From: Sphingomonas parapaucimobilis NBRC 15100
GTDB lineage: Bacteria; Pseudomonadota; Alphaproteobacteria; Sphingomonadales; Sphingomonadaceae
Direction of reading: 5' to 3'
Assembly (NCBI RefSeq): GCF_000787715.1
Contig: NZ_BBPI01000069.1
Location: forward strand, 62,001 to 126,000
Length of the DNA: 64,000 nt
The notes below the pieces were generated by a model, which saw nothing but the letters and a program-made list of their open reading frames with translations, ran no database searches and was not told the origin of the DNA. Below, in pieces: positions 40,132-49,998 of the stretch; the stretch's first letter is position 1; every line of letters starts with the position of its first letter. The translations under genes and the position numbers were made by a program.

Positions 40132-40169
40132 CTGTCGCATCGGGTCTTCTCCCTCCGGTACGTCCCCTA
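40132..40169 (-). promoter_or_regulatory. Shared regulatory element upstream of the globin unit
   Basis: Read on the minus strand it is TAGGG-n-ACG-n-ACCGGAGGGAGAA-n-ACCC-n4-CGACAG. The same 38-bp layout with 31 identical bases and no gap occurs at 46160-46197 upstream of narG. It ends 67 bases before the globin ATG (72 for narG). A CCCC-TTA-GGGG palindrome overlaps its start. Likely a regulator site with part of the promoter; FixJ is the obvious candidate. Confidence 0.7.
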
Positions 40170-40196
40170 AGGGGCGGGATCGCCGAGCTTTCTTCA

Positions 40197-40808
40197 TCAG
40201 GCCAGCCGCGCGATCATCACCAGGCGGACGAGTTCCGAAAGCGTGCGGACCTTCATCTTGGTCATCACGTTCGCGCGATAGACCTCCACGGTCCGCGCGC
40301 TGATATCCAAGTCATAGGCGATCACCTTGTTGGCCTTACCCTCGACCAGTCCCTCCATCACCTCGCGCTCGCGACCGGACAGCGTGGCGAGCCGCTTGCG
40401 GATCTCGTCGCGTTCGAGCGCGATCTCCTCGCGGTTGCGCTGCTTGGCCAGGGCGGCACGGACTGCGACGAGGATCGCCTCGTCCCCAAACGGCTTTTCG
40501 ATGAAGTCCGAAACGCCCGCGTGCAGCGCCTGGATCGCCATCGGCACATCGGCATGGCCGGTAATGACGATCACTGGCAGCGCATGGCCCATGGCCTTGA
40601 GCTTGGTGAGCAGCTCGAGCCCGCTCATTTCCGGCATGCGGACATCCGTGATGATGCAGCCGCTGTCGATTTCGGAGGCAACCGCCAGGAACTGCGTCGC
40701 CGATTCATAGGTGCGAGTCGGGATGTCCGAGCAATCGAGCAGGAAGGCGAGTGAATCGCGTACGCTCTCATCGTCGTCGATCACATGAACGACGGGCTCA
40801 CTCGGCAT
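40197..40808 (-). CDS. fixJ: FixJ-type response regulator
   Basis: A protein of 203 residues. The receiver has [12 protein letters not shown], phospho-accepting Asp 55 in [32 protein letters not shown] and FIEKPF; the LuxR-type helix-turn-helix follows with [19 protein letters not shown] and [17 protein letters not shown]. It is the partner of the haem kinase encoded just upstream, whose 3' end overlaps it by 11 bases. FixJ-like regulators act as dimers on promoters when phosphorylated under low oxygen. Local targets are probably the globin unit and narG. Confidence 0.93.
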   Translation of the reverse strand: MPSEPVVHVIDDDESVRDSLAFLLDCSDIPTRTYESATQFLAVASEIDSGCIITDVRMPEMSGLELLTKLKAMGHALPVIVITGHADVPMAIQALHAGVSDFIEKPFGDEAILVAVRAALAKQRNREEIALERDEIRKRLATLSGREREVMEGLVEGKANKVIAYDLDISARTVEVYRANVMTKMKVRTLSELVRLVMIARLA

Positions 40809-42351
40809 CTCGCAATTCCTCCCTGCTCAAATCCGGCACCGTGAAGTGGAACATTGCGCCACCCTCGCTCTCCGCGTCTACCCAGATGCGTCCGCCATGC
40901 GCTTCCACGATCGTCCGGCAGATCGACAGGCCGACCCCCATGCCGCTGCGCTTGGTGGTGACGAAGGGCTGGAACAGCTGTGCGGCGATATCGGGCCGAA
41001 TGCCCGGGCCGGTGTCGGCGATGGTGACGCGCGCCATGTCGTCCTTGTCGGGCGTTAGGCGCACCAGCAGCTCGCGCCGCTCGGCCACGCTCATCGCGTC
41101 GACCGCATTGCGGATGAGGTTGAGGATCACCTGCTGGATCTGGACCTTGTCCACCAGCGTGAGGTCGATCGCCGGGTGGAGTTCGAAGCGGACGCGGATA
41201 CCATGTTCCTTGGCACCGACCAGGGCCAGCGCGCAGGCTTCCTCGAGCAGCTTGGGCAGGCTTTCCAGCCGCCGTTCGGTTTCGCCGCGGGCGAGGAAGT
41301 CGCGCAGCCGGCGGATGATCTCTCCGGCTCGCAGCGCTTCGCGGCTGGCGCGTTCGACTGCTTCGAAGACCCGGTCGAGCGGCGGCTCGTCGCGTTCGAG
41401 CAGGGACCGGCTGCCCATGAGATAATTGCCGATCGCGCTCAGTGGCTGATTCAGCTCATGGGCGAGCGCCGAGGCCATTTCGCCCAGCGCCGTCACCCGC
41501 GAGACGTGGACGAGTTCGGTCTGCAGTTCCTGGAGGCGGGTTTCAGTCTGCTGGCGTTCGGTCAGGTCGCGGACGAAGCCGGTGAAGAAGCGGCCGCCGG
41601 GCAGCGCGATCTCGCCCACGGCTAGTTCCATCGGGAAAGTGGTGCCGTCCTTGCGTTCTCCGACGACGACGCGACCGACGCCGATGATCTTTCGCTCTCC
41701 GCTCTGGTAATAGCGCTGAAGGTACTGGTCGTGCTGCTCGCGATAGGGGGAGGGCATGAGTATGCTGACATTGCGCCCCGCCACCTCCTCGGCAGTCCAG
41801 CCGAACTGGCGTTCCGCGGTGTCGCTGAAATCGCGGATCAGGCCGTCCTCGTCGATCACGATCATCGCGTCAGGCACGGTGCGCAGGATCGAGCGCAGGT
41901 GCGCCTCGCGCTCGGCGAGATCGCGGGTCTTGGCTGCTTCCCGATCGCGTACGCGGCGCAGCCAGCCGCCGCCCAGCGCCAGGATGATCCCGACGCAGCA
42001 ATAGACGCTTGTCGCCACCGCATCACCGAACAGCAGTTGCCCGGTGAGGACGTCAGCCGTCATCCCGGCAACTGCTCCTAGCGCCGTTGCCAGCAGCGCC
42101 GGCCAGAAGCCCCCCACGGCCGCCGCAACGATGCCGGGGACGAAGAAGATGTAGGTGGCCCGGCGTTCGAGCAGCGGATCGAGCCCGACGCGGGCGCAGA
42201 AGCCCACGGTCAGCACCGACACGGCGAACAGCAGCGCGACGACGCCGTTCATCTCGCGAACGAACGATGCCGGCACGCCCTCCCGCAATGCAGTCGGGAA
42301 CGCGTGAACGGGCCGCTTGGCAGTTCCGGTTTCGGTCCGAGAGTGGTCCAC
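40798..42351 (-). CDS. fixL: Oxygen-sensing haem PAS histidine kinase FixL
   Basis: A protein of 517 residues. About four membrane spans occupy residues 35-130, then a PAS domain with [20 protein letters not shown] and [12 protein letters not shown]. His 207 and Arg 227 (GVGRVVVG) keep exactly the 20-residue spacing of the proximal haem His and distal Arg of rhizobial FixL, so haem and oxygen binding are expected. The kinase core has AHELNQPL (His 298), [16 protein letters not shown] and [10 protein letters not shown]. In FixL oxygen on the haem shuts the kinase; low oxygen releases it to phosphorylate FixJ. The gene overlaps fixJ. Confidence 0.94.
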   Translation of the reverse strand: MDHSRTETGTAKRPVHAFPTALREGVPASFVREMNGVVALLFAVSVLTVGFCARVGLDPLLERRATYIFFVPGIVAAAVGGFWPALLATALGAVAGMTADVLTGQLLFGDAVATSVYCCVGIILALGGGWLRRVRDREAAKTRDLAEREAHLRSILRTVPDAMIVIDEDGLIRDFSDTAERQFGWTAEEVAGRNVSILMPSPYREQHDQYLQRYYQSGERKIIGVGRVVVGERKDGTTFPMELAVGEIALPGGRFFTGFVRDLTERQQTETRLQELQTELVHVSRVTALGEMASALAHELNQPLSAIGNYLMGSRSLLERDEPPLDRVFEAVERASREALRAGEIIRRLRDFLARGETERRLESLPKLLEEACALALVGAKEHGIRVRFELHPAIDLTLVDKVQIQQVILNLIRNAVDAMSVAERRELLVRLTPDKDDMARVTIADTGPGIRPDIAAQLFQPFVTTKRSGMGVGLSICRTIVEAHGGRIWVDAESEGGAMFHFTVPDLSREELRDAE

Positions 42352-42425
42352 GTTTTGCTGCCTGCCAATGGTCTTTGCGCGCGTCTATCAGATCCGGCGC
42401 GGCGGGAAGAATACCCATCGGCGTC

Positions 42426-43652
42426 TCATGGCTTGCTGTCCACACGCGGCCGCCACAGCATCGGGCCGTATCGAAGGAGGAAGAGGCCGAAGGCCCCGAA
42501 CCAGGCCAAGGCGGCAAGCTGCATCGCAGCCATGTAGGGAAGGGGAAGCAGCTGCGCCGTTACGCGGAGGATGCCGGCAGCCAGAATGAGCGCGTATGCC
42601 GCCGTGGTGGCGGCATCTGCCAGCAGCGGGCGACCGGTATGGCCGCGCGTGGCCCGCGTCATCACCGCCAGCGTCATGCTCGCCATTGCGCCAGCGGTGA
42701 GCGCATGCAGGGCCGCCGAGGGCAGTATCCGGTCGGTCAGGATCGCTGCGCCCATCAGCAGCAGGCCGGTCGGAATCCACAGATAAGCAAGATGGAGCAT
42801 GGCGACGAGCGGATCCGCCAGGGTGCGGTATCCCTGCCAGCGACACAGGCGCAGCAACTGCCCGGCTCCGGCCAGCAGCAACAACCAGCCGGTGGCGGCG
42901 GCGGACGGTGCCGCCGTCCATGCCAGCATCGCCGCTGCGCTCAGCAGCAGCACGAGCTGGTCGAACCGGGTCGGCTGGCCCGGCAGCCTGCCCGGCTGCG
43001 GCTGCCGAGCCAGCCAGTTGCGGGTGAAGGAAGGAATGATGCGGCCGCCGATCAGGCCCAGCATCGTGGTGACGAGCGCGATCGCGAGGCGGTAGCCGAG
43101 CCCGGCAGGAAGGGCGACACCGAGCGCCTCGGCATGATCCAGTCCGTCGGCAAGGGCGAGCAGCAGGACAAGCGCGATCATCGGCAGGTTGCGGTTGCGC
43201 GCGATCAGCACCTCTCGGCCGCAACAGGCCGCCAGCGCCAGCAGGAAGCCGGTACCGAGCAGTGCGGCCAGCGGTGCGCTCACCCAGGCGGAGAACAGTA
43301 TTGCACCCCGCGCGGCGGCCCACAGGCCGACCAAAGCGGCAAGCGGTGCCCCCGAGATCGGCAGCCGCCCGGTCCAGTTGGGAATGGCGGTCAGCAGAAA
43401 GGCGGCGATCACCGCGCCAATATAGCCGAACAGCATCTCGTGCCGGTGCCAGGTAACGGGATCGAAGCGGCTCGGCAGGGTGATCTGCCCGGCGAGGGCG
43501 CACAGGAAGAGCAGCAGCACGATCACTGCCCAGAGCGCGCCCGCCAGGAAGAAGGGGCGAAAGCCGCCGCGCAGAAGAGGCGGGCTCGCCGTCAACCGAC
43601 GCCGGCGGGCGGAAGGGGCATCGGGATCGGCAGGGTGGAGGCGCAGTTGCAT
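42426..43652 (-). CDS. nnrS: NnrS family haem-copper membrane protein
   Basis: A protein of 408 residues with about twelve membrane spans. LLRGGFRPFFLAGALWAV, PVTWHRHEMLFGYIGAVIAAF, TAIPNWTGRLP, LIGGRIIPSFTRNWL, HALTAGAMASMTLAVMTRATRGHTG are NnrS signatures with the conserved His residues. NnrS helps cells survive NO and related stress in the inner membrane. It follows moaA by 20 bases and precedes fixL by about 75 bases, suggesting the whole run from narK to moeA could be read through. Confidence 0.92.
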   Translation of the reverse strand: MQLRLHPADPDAPSARRRRLTASPPLLRGGFRPFFLAGALWAVIVLLLFLCALAGQITLPSRFDPVTWHRHEMLFGYIGAVIAAFLLTAIPNWTGRLPISGAPLAALVGLWAAARGAILFSAWVSAPLAALLGTGFLLALAACCGREVLIARNRNLPMIALVLLLALADGLDHAEALGVALPAGLGYRLAIALVTTMLGLIGGRIIPSFTRNWLARQPQPGRLPGQPTRFDQLVLLLSAAAMLAWTAAPSAAATGWLLLLAGAGQLLRLCRWQGYRTLADPLVAMLHLAYLWIPTGLLLMGAAILTDRILPSAALHALTAGAMASMTLAVMTRATRGHTGRPLLADAATTAAYALILAAGILRVTAQLLPLPYMAAMQLAALAWFGAFGLFLLRYGPMLWRPRVDSKP

Positions 43653-43672
43653 CGCAGGGATTCCTGGTGGGG

Positions 43673-44671
43673 TCAGCCGCCCAGCTGGGCCAGCTGGCGG
43701 AGATCACCGGTGTCGCCCCGGTGAAGACGGTGGCCGGCGGCCTTGCCGGTGAGGGCGGAACGGATGCGGTTGGCGAGCGCCGCTTCCTGCCCCTGAGCGA
43801 GGAAGCTCCGCAGATCGACGCCGCCGCTGCCGAACAGGCACAGCCGCAGCCGGCCGCGCGCGGTGACGCGAAGCCGGTTGCAGCTGTCGCAGAAGCCGGG
43901 CGCATAGGGGGCGATCAGCCCGATCCGGCCGCGGTGATCGGGATGGGCATATTCGGTCGCCGGTCCGCCGTCCGATGTACGTGGCAAAGGCGCCCAGCCT
44001 TGCGCATCGAGCCACCCGCGCAGCCGATCGCCGGGCAAATGGTTGGCGGCGAAGTAGGCGGCATTGTCTGCCGTGCGCATCAGTTCGATGAAGCGCGCGG
44101 CGATCGGCCGGTCCCGGACAAAGGCGGCGAAGCGCTGGAACGCCGGCTCGGCCTGGTCGGCGAGGAGCACGGCGTTGAGCTTGACCGCTGGCATCCCGGC
44201 CTCGAGCGCCGCATCGATGCCGGCGAGCACCGCGGGCAACCGGTCGCCGCCGGTGACCGCGGCGAAACGGGTGCGGTCGAGATCGTCGACGCTGACGTTG
44301 AGATGGGTGAGCCCGGCCCCGCGCCACGCCGCTACATGGCGGCGCAGGTTCCAGCCATTGGTGGTGAGCGCCACCTTGCCGATGCCCGGCGTCGCCGCCA
44401 CCCGGGCGATCAGCGCCTCGATGTCGCGGCGCACCGTGGGTTCGCCGCCGGTCAGCCGCACCTTGCCGATGCCGAGCCGGGCGAAGGCGCCGACGAGACG
44501 GCCGACTTCCTCGACCGACAGGAAGTCGGCCGTTCCCTGCTTGCGATAGCCGTCGGGCAGGCAATAGGTGCAGCGGAAGTTGCACACTTCCGTTACCGAC
44601 AGTCGCAGATAGCGGAAGCGCCTGCCGAACGTATCGGCCAGCGCCGGTCCGGAAGGCGCCGCGCCGCTCAC
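43673..44671 (-). CDS. moaA: GTP 3',8-cyclase MoaA
   Basis: A protein of 332 residues from a GTG at 44671 that overlaps the narK stop (GTGA). The radical-SAM motif C30-x3-C34-x2-C37 (VCNFRCTYCLPDG) and the second cluster motif FCDSCNRLRVT with a later Cys in LRLCLFG are present, and the protein ends in Gly-Gly as MoaA must. It starts molybdopterin synthesis from GTP. The reading frame continues far upstream inside narK, but only the part after 44671 resembles MoaA. Translation is coupled to narK. Confidence 0.92.
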   Translation of the reverse strand: MSGAAPSGPALADTFGRRFRYLRLSVTEVCNFRCTYCLPDGYRKQGTADFLSVEEVGRLVGAFARLGIGKVRLTGGEPTVRRDIEALIARVAATPGIGKVALTTNGWNLRRHVAAWRGAGLTHLNVSVDDLDRTRFAAVTGGDRLPAVLAGIDAALEAGMPAVKLNAVLLADQAEPAFQRFAAFVRDRPIAARFIELMRTADNAAYFAANHLPGDRLRGWLDAQGWAPLPRTSDGGPATEYAHPDHRGRIGLIAPYAPGFCDSCNRLRVTARGRLRLCLFGSGGVDLRSFLAQGQEAALANRIRSALTGKAAGHRLHRGDTGDLRQLAQLGG

Positions 44672-45924
44672 GCCTGCGCGGCCCGGGCGGTGCCGAGCAC
44701 CCGCATCCGGCGGATCTCGGTCACGTAGAGCAGGATCAGCGACACCCAGACGATCCCGTAGAGCAGCATGAAACAGGTGGACGGGATTCCGGTCAGGTCG
44801 AGCAGCGCACCGAACAGGATCGGCAGCAGGAAGCCGCCCAGGCCCCCGGCCATGCCGACCACGCCGGAAACGGCGCCCATGTTCTCCGGAAAGTCGTCGC
44901 CGATATATTTGAAGGTGGAGGCCATGCCGCAGGCGAAGCTGACGCCGAGGACGAACATCAGCCCGGCAAAGGCCCAGAGCGGCAGCGCGAGATGGAGGGT
45001 GAGCGGCCCACGCATCGTCTGGATGGTCAGGTCGGTCGGCGGGTAGGAGAGCAGGAACAGGCAGATCCACGCCGCCCAAAGCACCCACCAGGTAACCGGC
45101 TGCGGGCCGAAGCGGTCCGACAGCCAGCCGCCCATCGCGCGCAGCACGCCGCCAGGCAACGAGAAGCAGGTGGCGAGCAGCGCCGCCCGGGCAATCGGCA
45201 GGTGATACTGGTTGAGGAAATATTGCGGCATCCAGATCGACAGCGCGGTGAAGCCGCCGAACACGATCGAATAATATTGGCAGTATTTCCACACGCGCGG
45301 GTCGCGCAACACCTGCAGCTGCTCGCCAATCGACGCCGAGCTCTTACCTTTGCCGGGATCGGGCAGGGCCACGAGGCGGAACAGCAGCGCCATGGCGAGA
45401 AGGCACAGCGCATAGACCCGCGGCACGCTTTGCCAGCCGAAATGGGTGATCAGCTGGGGCGCGACGAACATGTTGAGCGCAGCGCCGCTCACCCCGGCGC
45501 CGAACACGCCCATGGCGAAGCCGCGGCTCCTGGTGAAGAAGCGCGCGACATAGGGGGTGCCGACAGAGAAGGTGGCGCCCACCACGCCGAGCACCAGCCC
45601 GATGGCGAGAAACTGCCAGAACTGGGTGGCGTAGGAGGAGATCCACAGCGGGAGGGCGCTGCCGGCAAGCAGCCAGGTCATGACCGCGCGGCCGCCGAAG
45701 CGATCGGTCCAGATGCCGAAGATCAGCCGCAACACGGCGCCGGTCAGCACCGGCGTCGCGGTCAGCAGGCCGAACTCGGATGCGGTGAGCCCCAGTTCCT
45801 TGCGGATCGGGATGCCGGTGACGCCGAACATCATCCAGGCGGCAAAGGTGACGGCGAAGGCGAGCGTCGACACCAGCAGCACGAGCAGCGCGCGGTGCTG
45901 GGGCGGGGGGGCGGCCAGGTTCAT
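44668..45924 (-). CDS. narK: Nitrate/nitrite transporter NarK family (MFS)
   Basis: A membrane protein of 418 residues with twelve spans. MMFGVTGIPIRKELGLTASEFGLLTA, GRAVMTWLLAGSALPLW and FGAGVSGAALNMFVAPQLI, and the second-half nitrate signature ENMGAVSGVVGMAGGLGGFLLP are typical of the NarK/NasA nitrate porters. It takes up nitrate or exchanges it for nitrite. Its ATG overlaps the stop of a tiny proline-rich ORF (ATGA), and its stop overlaps moaA. It is divergent from narGHJI. Confidence 0.93.
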   Translation of the reverse strand: MNLAAPPPQHRALLVLLVSTLAFAVTFAAWMMFGVTGIPIRKELGLTASEFGLLTATPVLTGAVLRLIFGIWTDRFGGRAVMTWLLAGSALPLWISSYATQFWQFLAIGLVLGVVGATFSVGTPYVARFFTRSRGFAMGVFGAGVSGAALNMFVAPQLITHFGWQSVPRVYALCLLAMALLFRLVALPDPGKGKSSASIGEQLQVLRDPRVWKYCQYYSIVFGGFTALSIWMPQYFLNQYHLPIARAALLATCFSLPGGVLRAMGGWLSDRFGPQPVTWWVLWAAWICLFLLSYPPTDLTIQTMRGPLTLHLALPLWAFAGLMFVLGVSFACGMASTFKYIGDDFPENMGAVSGVVGMAGGLGGFLLPILFGALLDLTGIPSTCFMLLYGIVWVSLILLYVTEIRRMRVLGTARAAQA

Positions 45925-46082
45925 GGCGCTTCTCCGGGCGTGGGGGGTGTTGGGGGCGCAGGCGGCGCGGCGGGGGCCAGCACCTCCGGCAGCGGCAATT
46001 TCGGGCGCGGCCAGACGGCGCGGGTTTCCGTTCCGTGCGAGTCCCGCGGCAGGATCGGTCGGGGTGGTGGTCGGTCGGTCAT
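45921..46082 (-). CDS. Small proline-rich ORF coupled to narK
   Basis: A frame of 53 codons starting MTDRPPPRPILPRDSHGTE and ending with PAPPTPPTPGEAP-like proline repeats. Its stop overlaps the narK ATG (ATGA), the arrangement of a leader or translationally coupled small gene. There is only a weak GGGG-type ribosome site, and proline-rich frames arise easily in GC-rich DNA, so it may not be a real protein. I do not recognise a family. Confidence 0.4.
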   Translation of the reverse strand: MTDRPPPRPILPRDSHGTETRAVWPRPKLPLPEVLAPAAPPAPPTPPTPGEAP

Positions 46083-46159
46083 GGATACCCCGGTGGCGGG
46101 ACTGCGTGCCTCGGCGGAATAGGCCGCACCGGCGGATCGGGACATTGGGGTGTGCGACC

Positions 46160-46197
46160 TAGGGTACGCACCGGAGGGAGAATACCCAGGCCGACAG
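46160..46197 (+). promoter_or_regulatory. Shared regulatory element upstream of narG
   Basis: Plus-strand partner of the element at 40132-40169: TAGGG-n-ACG-n-ACCGGAGGGAGAA-n-ACCC-n4-CGACAG, 31 of 38 bases the same. It ends 72 bases before the narG ATG, inside the 187-base region divergent to the small ORF and narK, so it could also serve those. No FNR-type TTGAT-n4-ATCAA site was seen in this region. Confidence 0.7.
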
Positions 46198-46269
46198 CAC
46201 CGGCACCCGCCCCTAGCCAAGGGGCGTTCGCACCATCGACTCGGTGCTGCGCCAGCTCGGGATTCCAGG

Positions 46270-49200
46270 ATGAGTCACACGCTCGACCGCCTCTTCTTCT
46301 TCACGCGCCGTACCGAAACCTTCTCGGATGGCCACGGCGTGACGAACAATGACGACCGCACCTGGGAACAGGCCTATCGGGATCGTTGGCAGCACGACAA
46401 GATCGTGCGCTCCACGCACGGCGTGAACTGCACGGGCTCCTGTTCGTGGAAAATCTACGTCAAGGGCGGCATCGTCACCTGGGAAACCCAGCAGACCGAT
46501 TATCCGCGCACGCGGCCGGACCTGCCCAACCACGAGCCCCGCGGCTGTGCCCGCGGCGCCAGCTATTCCTGGTATCTCTATTCCGCCAATCGAGTGAAGC
46601 ATCCGCTGATCCGCGGGCGGCTGCTCAAAGCATGGCGTGCGGCGCGGGCGACGCGGACGCCGGTCGCGGCCTGGGCTGCGATCCAGAACGATCCGGACGT
46701 GCGTGCTTCCTACACCCGGATGCGCGGCTCGGGCGGGATGGTGCGCGCGACCTGGGAGGAAGTGACTGAAATCATCGGCGCCGCCAATGCCCATACGATC
46801 AAGACCTGGGGGCCGGACCGGATTTTCGGTTTCTCGCCCATTCCGGCGATGTCGATGGTCTCCTATGCGGCGGGTGCGCGCTACCTGCAGCTGATCGGCG
46901 GCGTGTGCGGGTCCTTCTACGACTGGTATTGCGACCTGCCGCCCGCCTCGCCGCAGACCTGGGGCGAACAGACCGACGTCGCCGAGAGCGCCGACTGGTT
47001 CAACGCGGGCTTCCTAATCCTGTGGGGCTCGAACGTGCCCCAAACCCGCACCCCCGACGCGCATTTCTACACCGAGGCGCGCTATCGCGGCGCCAAGTCG
47101 GTGGTGATCTGCCCGGATTACTCCGAAGCATCGAAATTCGCCGATCTCTGGTTGGCGGTGAAGCAGGGCACCGATGCCGCGCTCGGCATGGCGTTCGGCC
47201 ATGTCATCCTCAAGGAATTCCACGTCGATCGGCAGGTGCCGTATTTCCGCGACTATGTCCGCAAATACAGTGACATGCCGATGCTCGTCCGGTTGGTGCC
47301 GCAGGGGGACGGCTATGTGCCCGAGCGCCTGCTGCGCGCCTCCGAGTTCGATGCCGCCCTGGGCGAGGCGAACAATCCCGAATGGAAGACGGTCGCGATC
47401 GACGAGGCGACCGGCGATGTCGTCGTGCCTAACGGCTCGATCGGCTTCCGCTGGGGCGAGGCCGGCAAGTGGAACCTGGAGGAAAAGGCAGGGACCGGCG
47501 GCACCGTGCTCCGCCTGGGCCTGAAGGGTATACACGACGACGTCGCGCCCGTGCGCTTCCCCTATTTCGGCGGGGCGGCGACCAACGGCTTCGCGATGAC
47601 CGACCATCCCGACGTGCTCACCCGCAACGTGCCGGTGAAGCGGATGATGCTGCCGGAAGGCGAGACGCTGGTCGCCTGCGTCTACGACCTGCTGCTCGCC
47701 AATTACGGCGTCGATCAGGGTTTCGGCGGCGCCCACATGCCCGCCGACTATGACGATGTGCAACCCTATTCGCCGGCCTGGGCCGAGGCGATCAGTTCGG
47801 TGCCGCGCGACCAGATCATCGCCACCGCGCGCGGCTTTGCCGGTAACGCCGAGAACACCAACGGCAAGTCCATGGTGATCATCGGGGCAGCGATGAACCA
47901 CTGGTATCACATGGACATGAACTACCGCACCGCCATCAACATGCTCGTGATGTGCGGCTGCATCGGCCAGTCGGGCGGGGGCTGGTCGCACTATGTTGGG
48001 CAGGAGAAGCTGCGGCCGCAGACCGGCTGGGCCCCGCTCGCCTTCGCGACCGACTGGATCCGGCCGCCGCGCCAGCAGAATTCTACCTCCTTCTTTTACG
48101 CCCATACCGATCAGTGGCGCTACGAGACAGTGGCCATGGGTGAGATCCTGTCCCCTACGGCGCCGACGGGCGACTGGGGCGGGTCGATGATCGACTATAA
48201 CGCCAAGGCCGAACGGCTAGGCTGGCTGCCCTCGGCGCCCGCGCTGCAGCGCAACCCGCTCGATCTTGCCCGCGAGGCCAAGACGCTGGGCGCCGACCCC
48301 AAGGCACATACCGTCTCGGCGCTCCAGTCAGGCGCGGTGCAGATGTCGTGCATGGATCCCGACGATCCCGCCAACTGGCCACGCAACATGTTCGTCTGGC
48401 GCTCCAACCTGCTCGGCTCGTCGGGCAAGGGGCACGAATATTTCCTCAAGCACCTGCTCGGCGCCGATCACGGCGTGCAGGGCAAGGACCTGGGGGAAAG
48501 CGGCGGGCAGAAGCCGCGCGACGTCGCCTGGCACGACCAAGCCCCGGAAGGGAAACTCGACCTGCTGGTGACGCTGGATTTCCGCATGTCCACCACCGCC
48601 GTCTATTCGGACATCGTCCTGCCGACCGCGACCTGGTACGAGAAGAACGACCTCAACACCTCGGACATGCATCCCTTCATCCACCCACTCGGGGCAGCGG
48701 TGGACCCCTCCTGGGAAGCCAAGTCCGACTGGGAAATCTTCAAGGCGATCGCCAAGGCCTTTTCGGAAGTGTCTCCCGAGGTGCTCGGCGTCGAGACCGA
48801 CGTGGTGCTCACGCCGATCCAGCACGACAGCGCCGGTGAATTGGCCCAGCCCTTCGACGTGCGCGACTGGTCGAAGGGCGAGTGCCCAGCGGTGCCCGGC
48901 AAGACCATGCCCCAGATCACGATCGTCGAACGCGATTATCCGAACACCTACAAGCGCTTCACCGCGCTCGGCCCGCTGCTCGGCAAGGTCGGTAATGGCG
49001 GCAAGGGCATTGCCTGGGAAACCGGCCATGAAGTCGCTCTCCTGAAGGAGCTCAACGGCGAAGTGCTCGAACCCGGCGCCACGCAGGGGATGGCGCGGAT
49101 CGATACGGACATCGACGCCTGCGAGACGATCCTCACCTTCGCGCCCGAAACCAATGGCGAGGTGGCCGTGAAGGCCTGGGCGGCGCTCGGCGCGCAGACC

Positions 49201-49998
49201 GGACGCGATCACACCCATCTCGCGCTGCCCAAGGAGGACGAGAAGATCCGCTTCCGCGACCTGGTCGCGCAGCCGCGCAAGATCATCAGCTCGCCGACCT
49301 GGTCGGGCATCGAAAGCGAGCATGTCTGCTACACCGCCGGGTACACCAATGTGCACGAACTGATCCCGTGGCGGACGCTGACCGGACGGCAGCAGCTCTA
49401 TCAGGATCATGCATGGATGCGGGCGTTCGGCGAGGCCTTGTGCGTCTATCGGCCGCCAATCGATCTCAAGACTACCTATGTCCAGGGCGGCAAGCCCAAT
49501 GGCGAGACCGAGATCGTCCTGAATTTCATCACCCCGCACCAGAAATGGGGCATCCACTCCACCTACAGCGACAATCTCCTGATGCTCACGCTCAATCGCG
49601 GCGGGCCTGTGGTGTGGCTCTCCGAAGTCGATGCCGCGAAGGCGGGGATTGCCGACAATGACTGGATCGAGCTGTTCAACGCCAATGGCGCGCTGACCGC
49701 CCGCGCGGTGGTCTCGCAGCGGATCCGCGAAGGCACCACCTTCATGTACCACGCTCAGGAAAAGATCGTGAACACGCCGGGATCGGAGATCACCGGGCGG
49801 CGCGGCGGCATCCATAATAGCTGCACCCGTACCGTGCTCAAGCCGACGCACATGATCGGCGGCTATGCCCAGCTCGCCTACGGCTTCAACTATTACGGCA
49901 CGGTGGGCTCCAACCGCGATGAATTCGTCATCGTCCGCAAAATGCGCAAGATCAACTGGCTCGACGACGCCCGTGCCGAAAAGGAGTTCGCGAAATGA
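46270..49998 (+). CDS. narG: Respiratory nitrate reductase alpha subunit NarG
   Basis: A protein of 1,242 residues, the normal length. The N-terminal FS0 cluster ligands H50, C54, C58 (HGVNCTGSC) and C93 (EPRGCARG) match NarG, and Asp 222 (WYCDLPP), the molybdenum ligand in this family, is in place. It has no Tat signal in the usual sense, so it stays on the cytoplasmic face of the membrane with NarH and NarI, reducing nitrate with electrons from quinol. The ATG at 46270 gives the family N terminus MSHTLDRLFFFTRR. It overlaps narH by four bases (ATGA). Confidence 0.97.
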   Translation: MSHTLDRLFFFTRRTETFSDGHGVTNNDDRTWEQAYRDRWQHDKIVRSTHGVNCTGSCSWKIYVKGGIVTWETQQTDYPRTRPDLPNHEPRGCARGASYSWYLYSANRVKHPLIRGRLLKAWRAARATRTPVAAWAAIQNDPDVRASYTRMRGSGGMVRATWEEVTEIIGAANAHTIKTWGPDRIFGFSPIPAMSMVSYAAGARYLQLIGGVCGSFYDWYCDLPPASPQTWGEQTDVAESADWFNAGFLILWGSNVPQTRTPDAHFYTEARYRGAKSVVICPDYSEASKFADLWLAVKQGTDAALGMAFGHVILKEFHVDRQVPYFRDYVRKYSDMPMLVRLVPQGDGYVPERLLRASEFDAALGEANNPEWKTVAIDEATGDVVVPNGSIGFRWGEAGKWNLEEKAGTGGTVLRLGLKGIHDDVAPVRFPYFGGAATNGFAMTDHPDVLTRNVPVKRMMLPEGETLVACVYDLLLANYGVDQGFGGAHMPADYDDVQPYSPAWAEAISSVPRDQIIATARGFAGNAENTNGKSMVIIGAAMNHWYHMDMNYRTAINMLVMCGCIGQSGGGWSHYVGQEKLRPQTGWAPLAFATDWIRPPRQQNSTSFFYAHTDQWRYETVAMGEILSPTAPTGDWGGSMIDYNAKAERLGWLPSAPALQRNPLDLAREAKTLGADPKAHTVSALQSGAVQMSCMDPDDPANWPRNMFVWRSNLLGSSGKGHEYFLKHLLGADHGVQGKDLGESGGQKPRDVAWHDQAPEGKLDLLVTLDFRMSTTAVYSDIVLPTATWYEKNDLNTSDMHPFIHPLGAAVDPSWEAKSDWEIFKAIAKAFSEVSPEVLGVETDVVLTPIQHDSAGELAQPFDVRDWSKGECPAVPGKTMPQITIVERDYPNTYKRFTALGPLLGKVGNGGKGIAWETGHEVALLKELNGEVLEPGATQGMARIDTDIDACETILTFAPETNGEVAVKAWAALGAQTGRDHTHLALPKEDEKIRFRDLVAQPRKIISSPTWSGIESEHVCYTAGYTNVHELIPWRTLTGRQQLYQDHAWMRAFGEALCVYRPPIDLKTTYVQGGKPNGETEIVLNFITPHQKWGIHSTYSDNLLMLTLNRGGPVVWLSEVDAAKAGIADNDWIELFNANGALTARAVVSQRIREGTTFMYHAQEKIVNTPGSEITGRRGGIHNSCTRTVLKPTHMIGGYAQLAYGFNYYGTVGSNRDEFVIVRKMRKINWLDDARAEKEFAK

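Noticed and set aside
44672..45292. Long N-terminal extension of moaA inside narK
   Set aside because: Residues before the GTG at 44671 are out-of-frame narK sequence; MoaA homology begins after the GTG that overlaps the narK stop.
45925..46269. FNR/FixK-type TTGAT-n4-ATCAA box before narK or narG
   Set aside because: I looked for it in the divergent region and saw none; only the shared 38-bp element is present.
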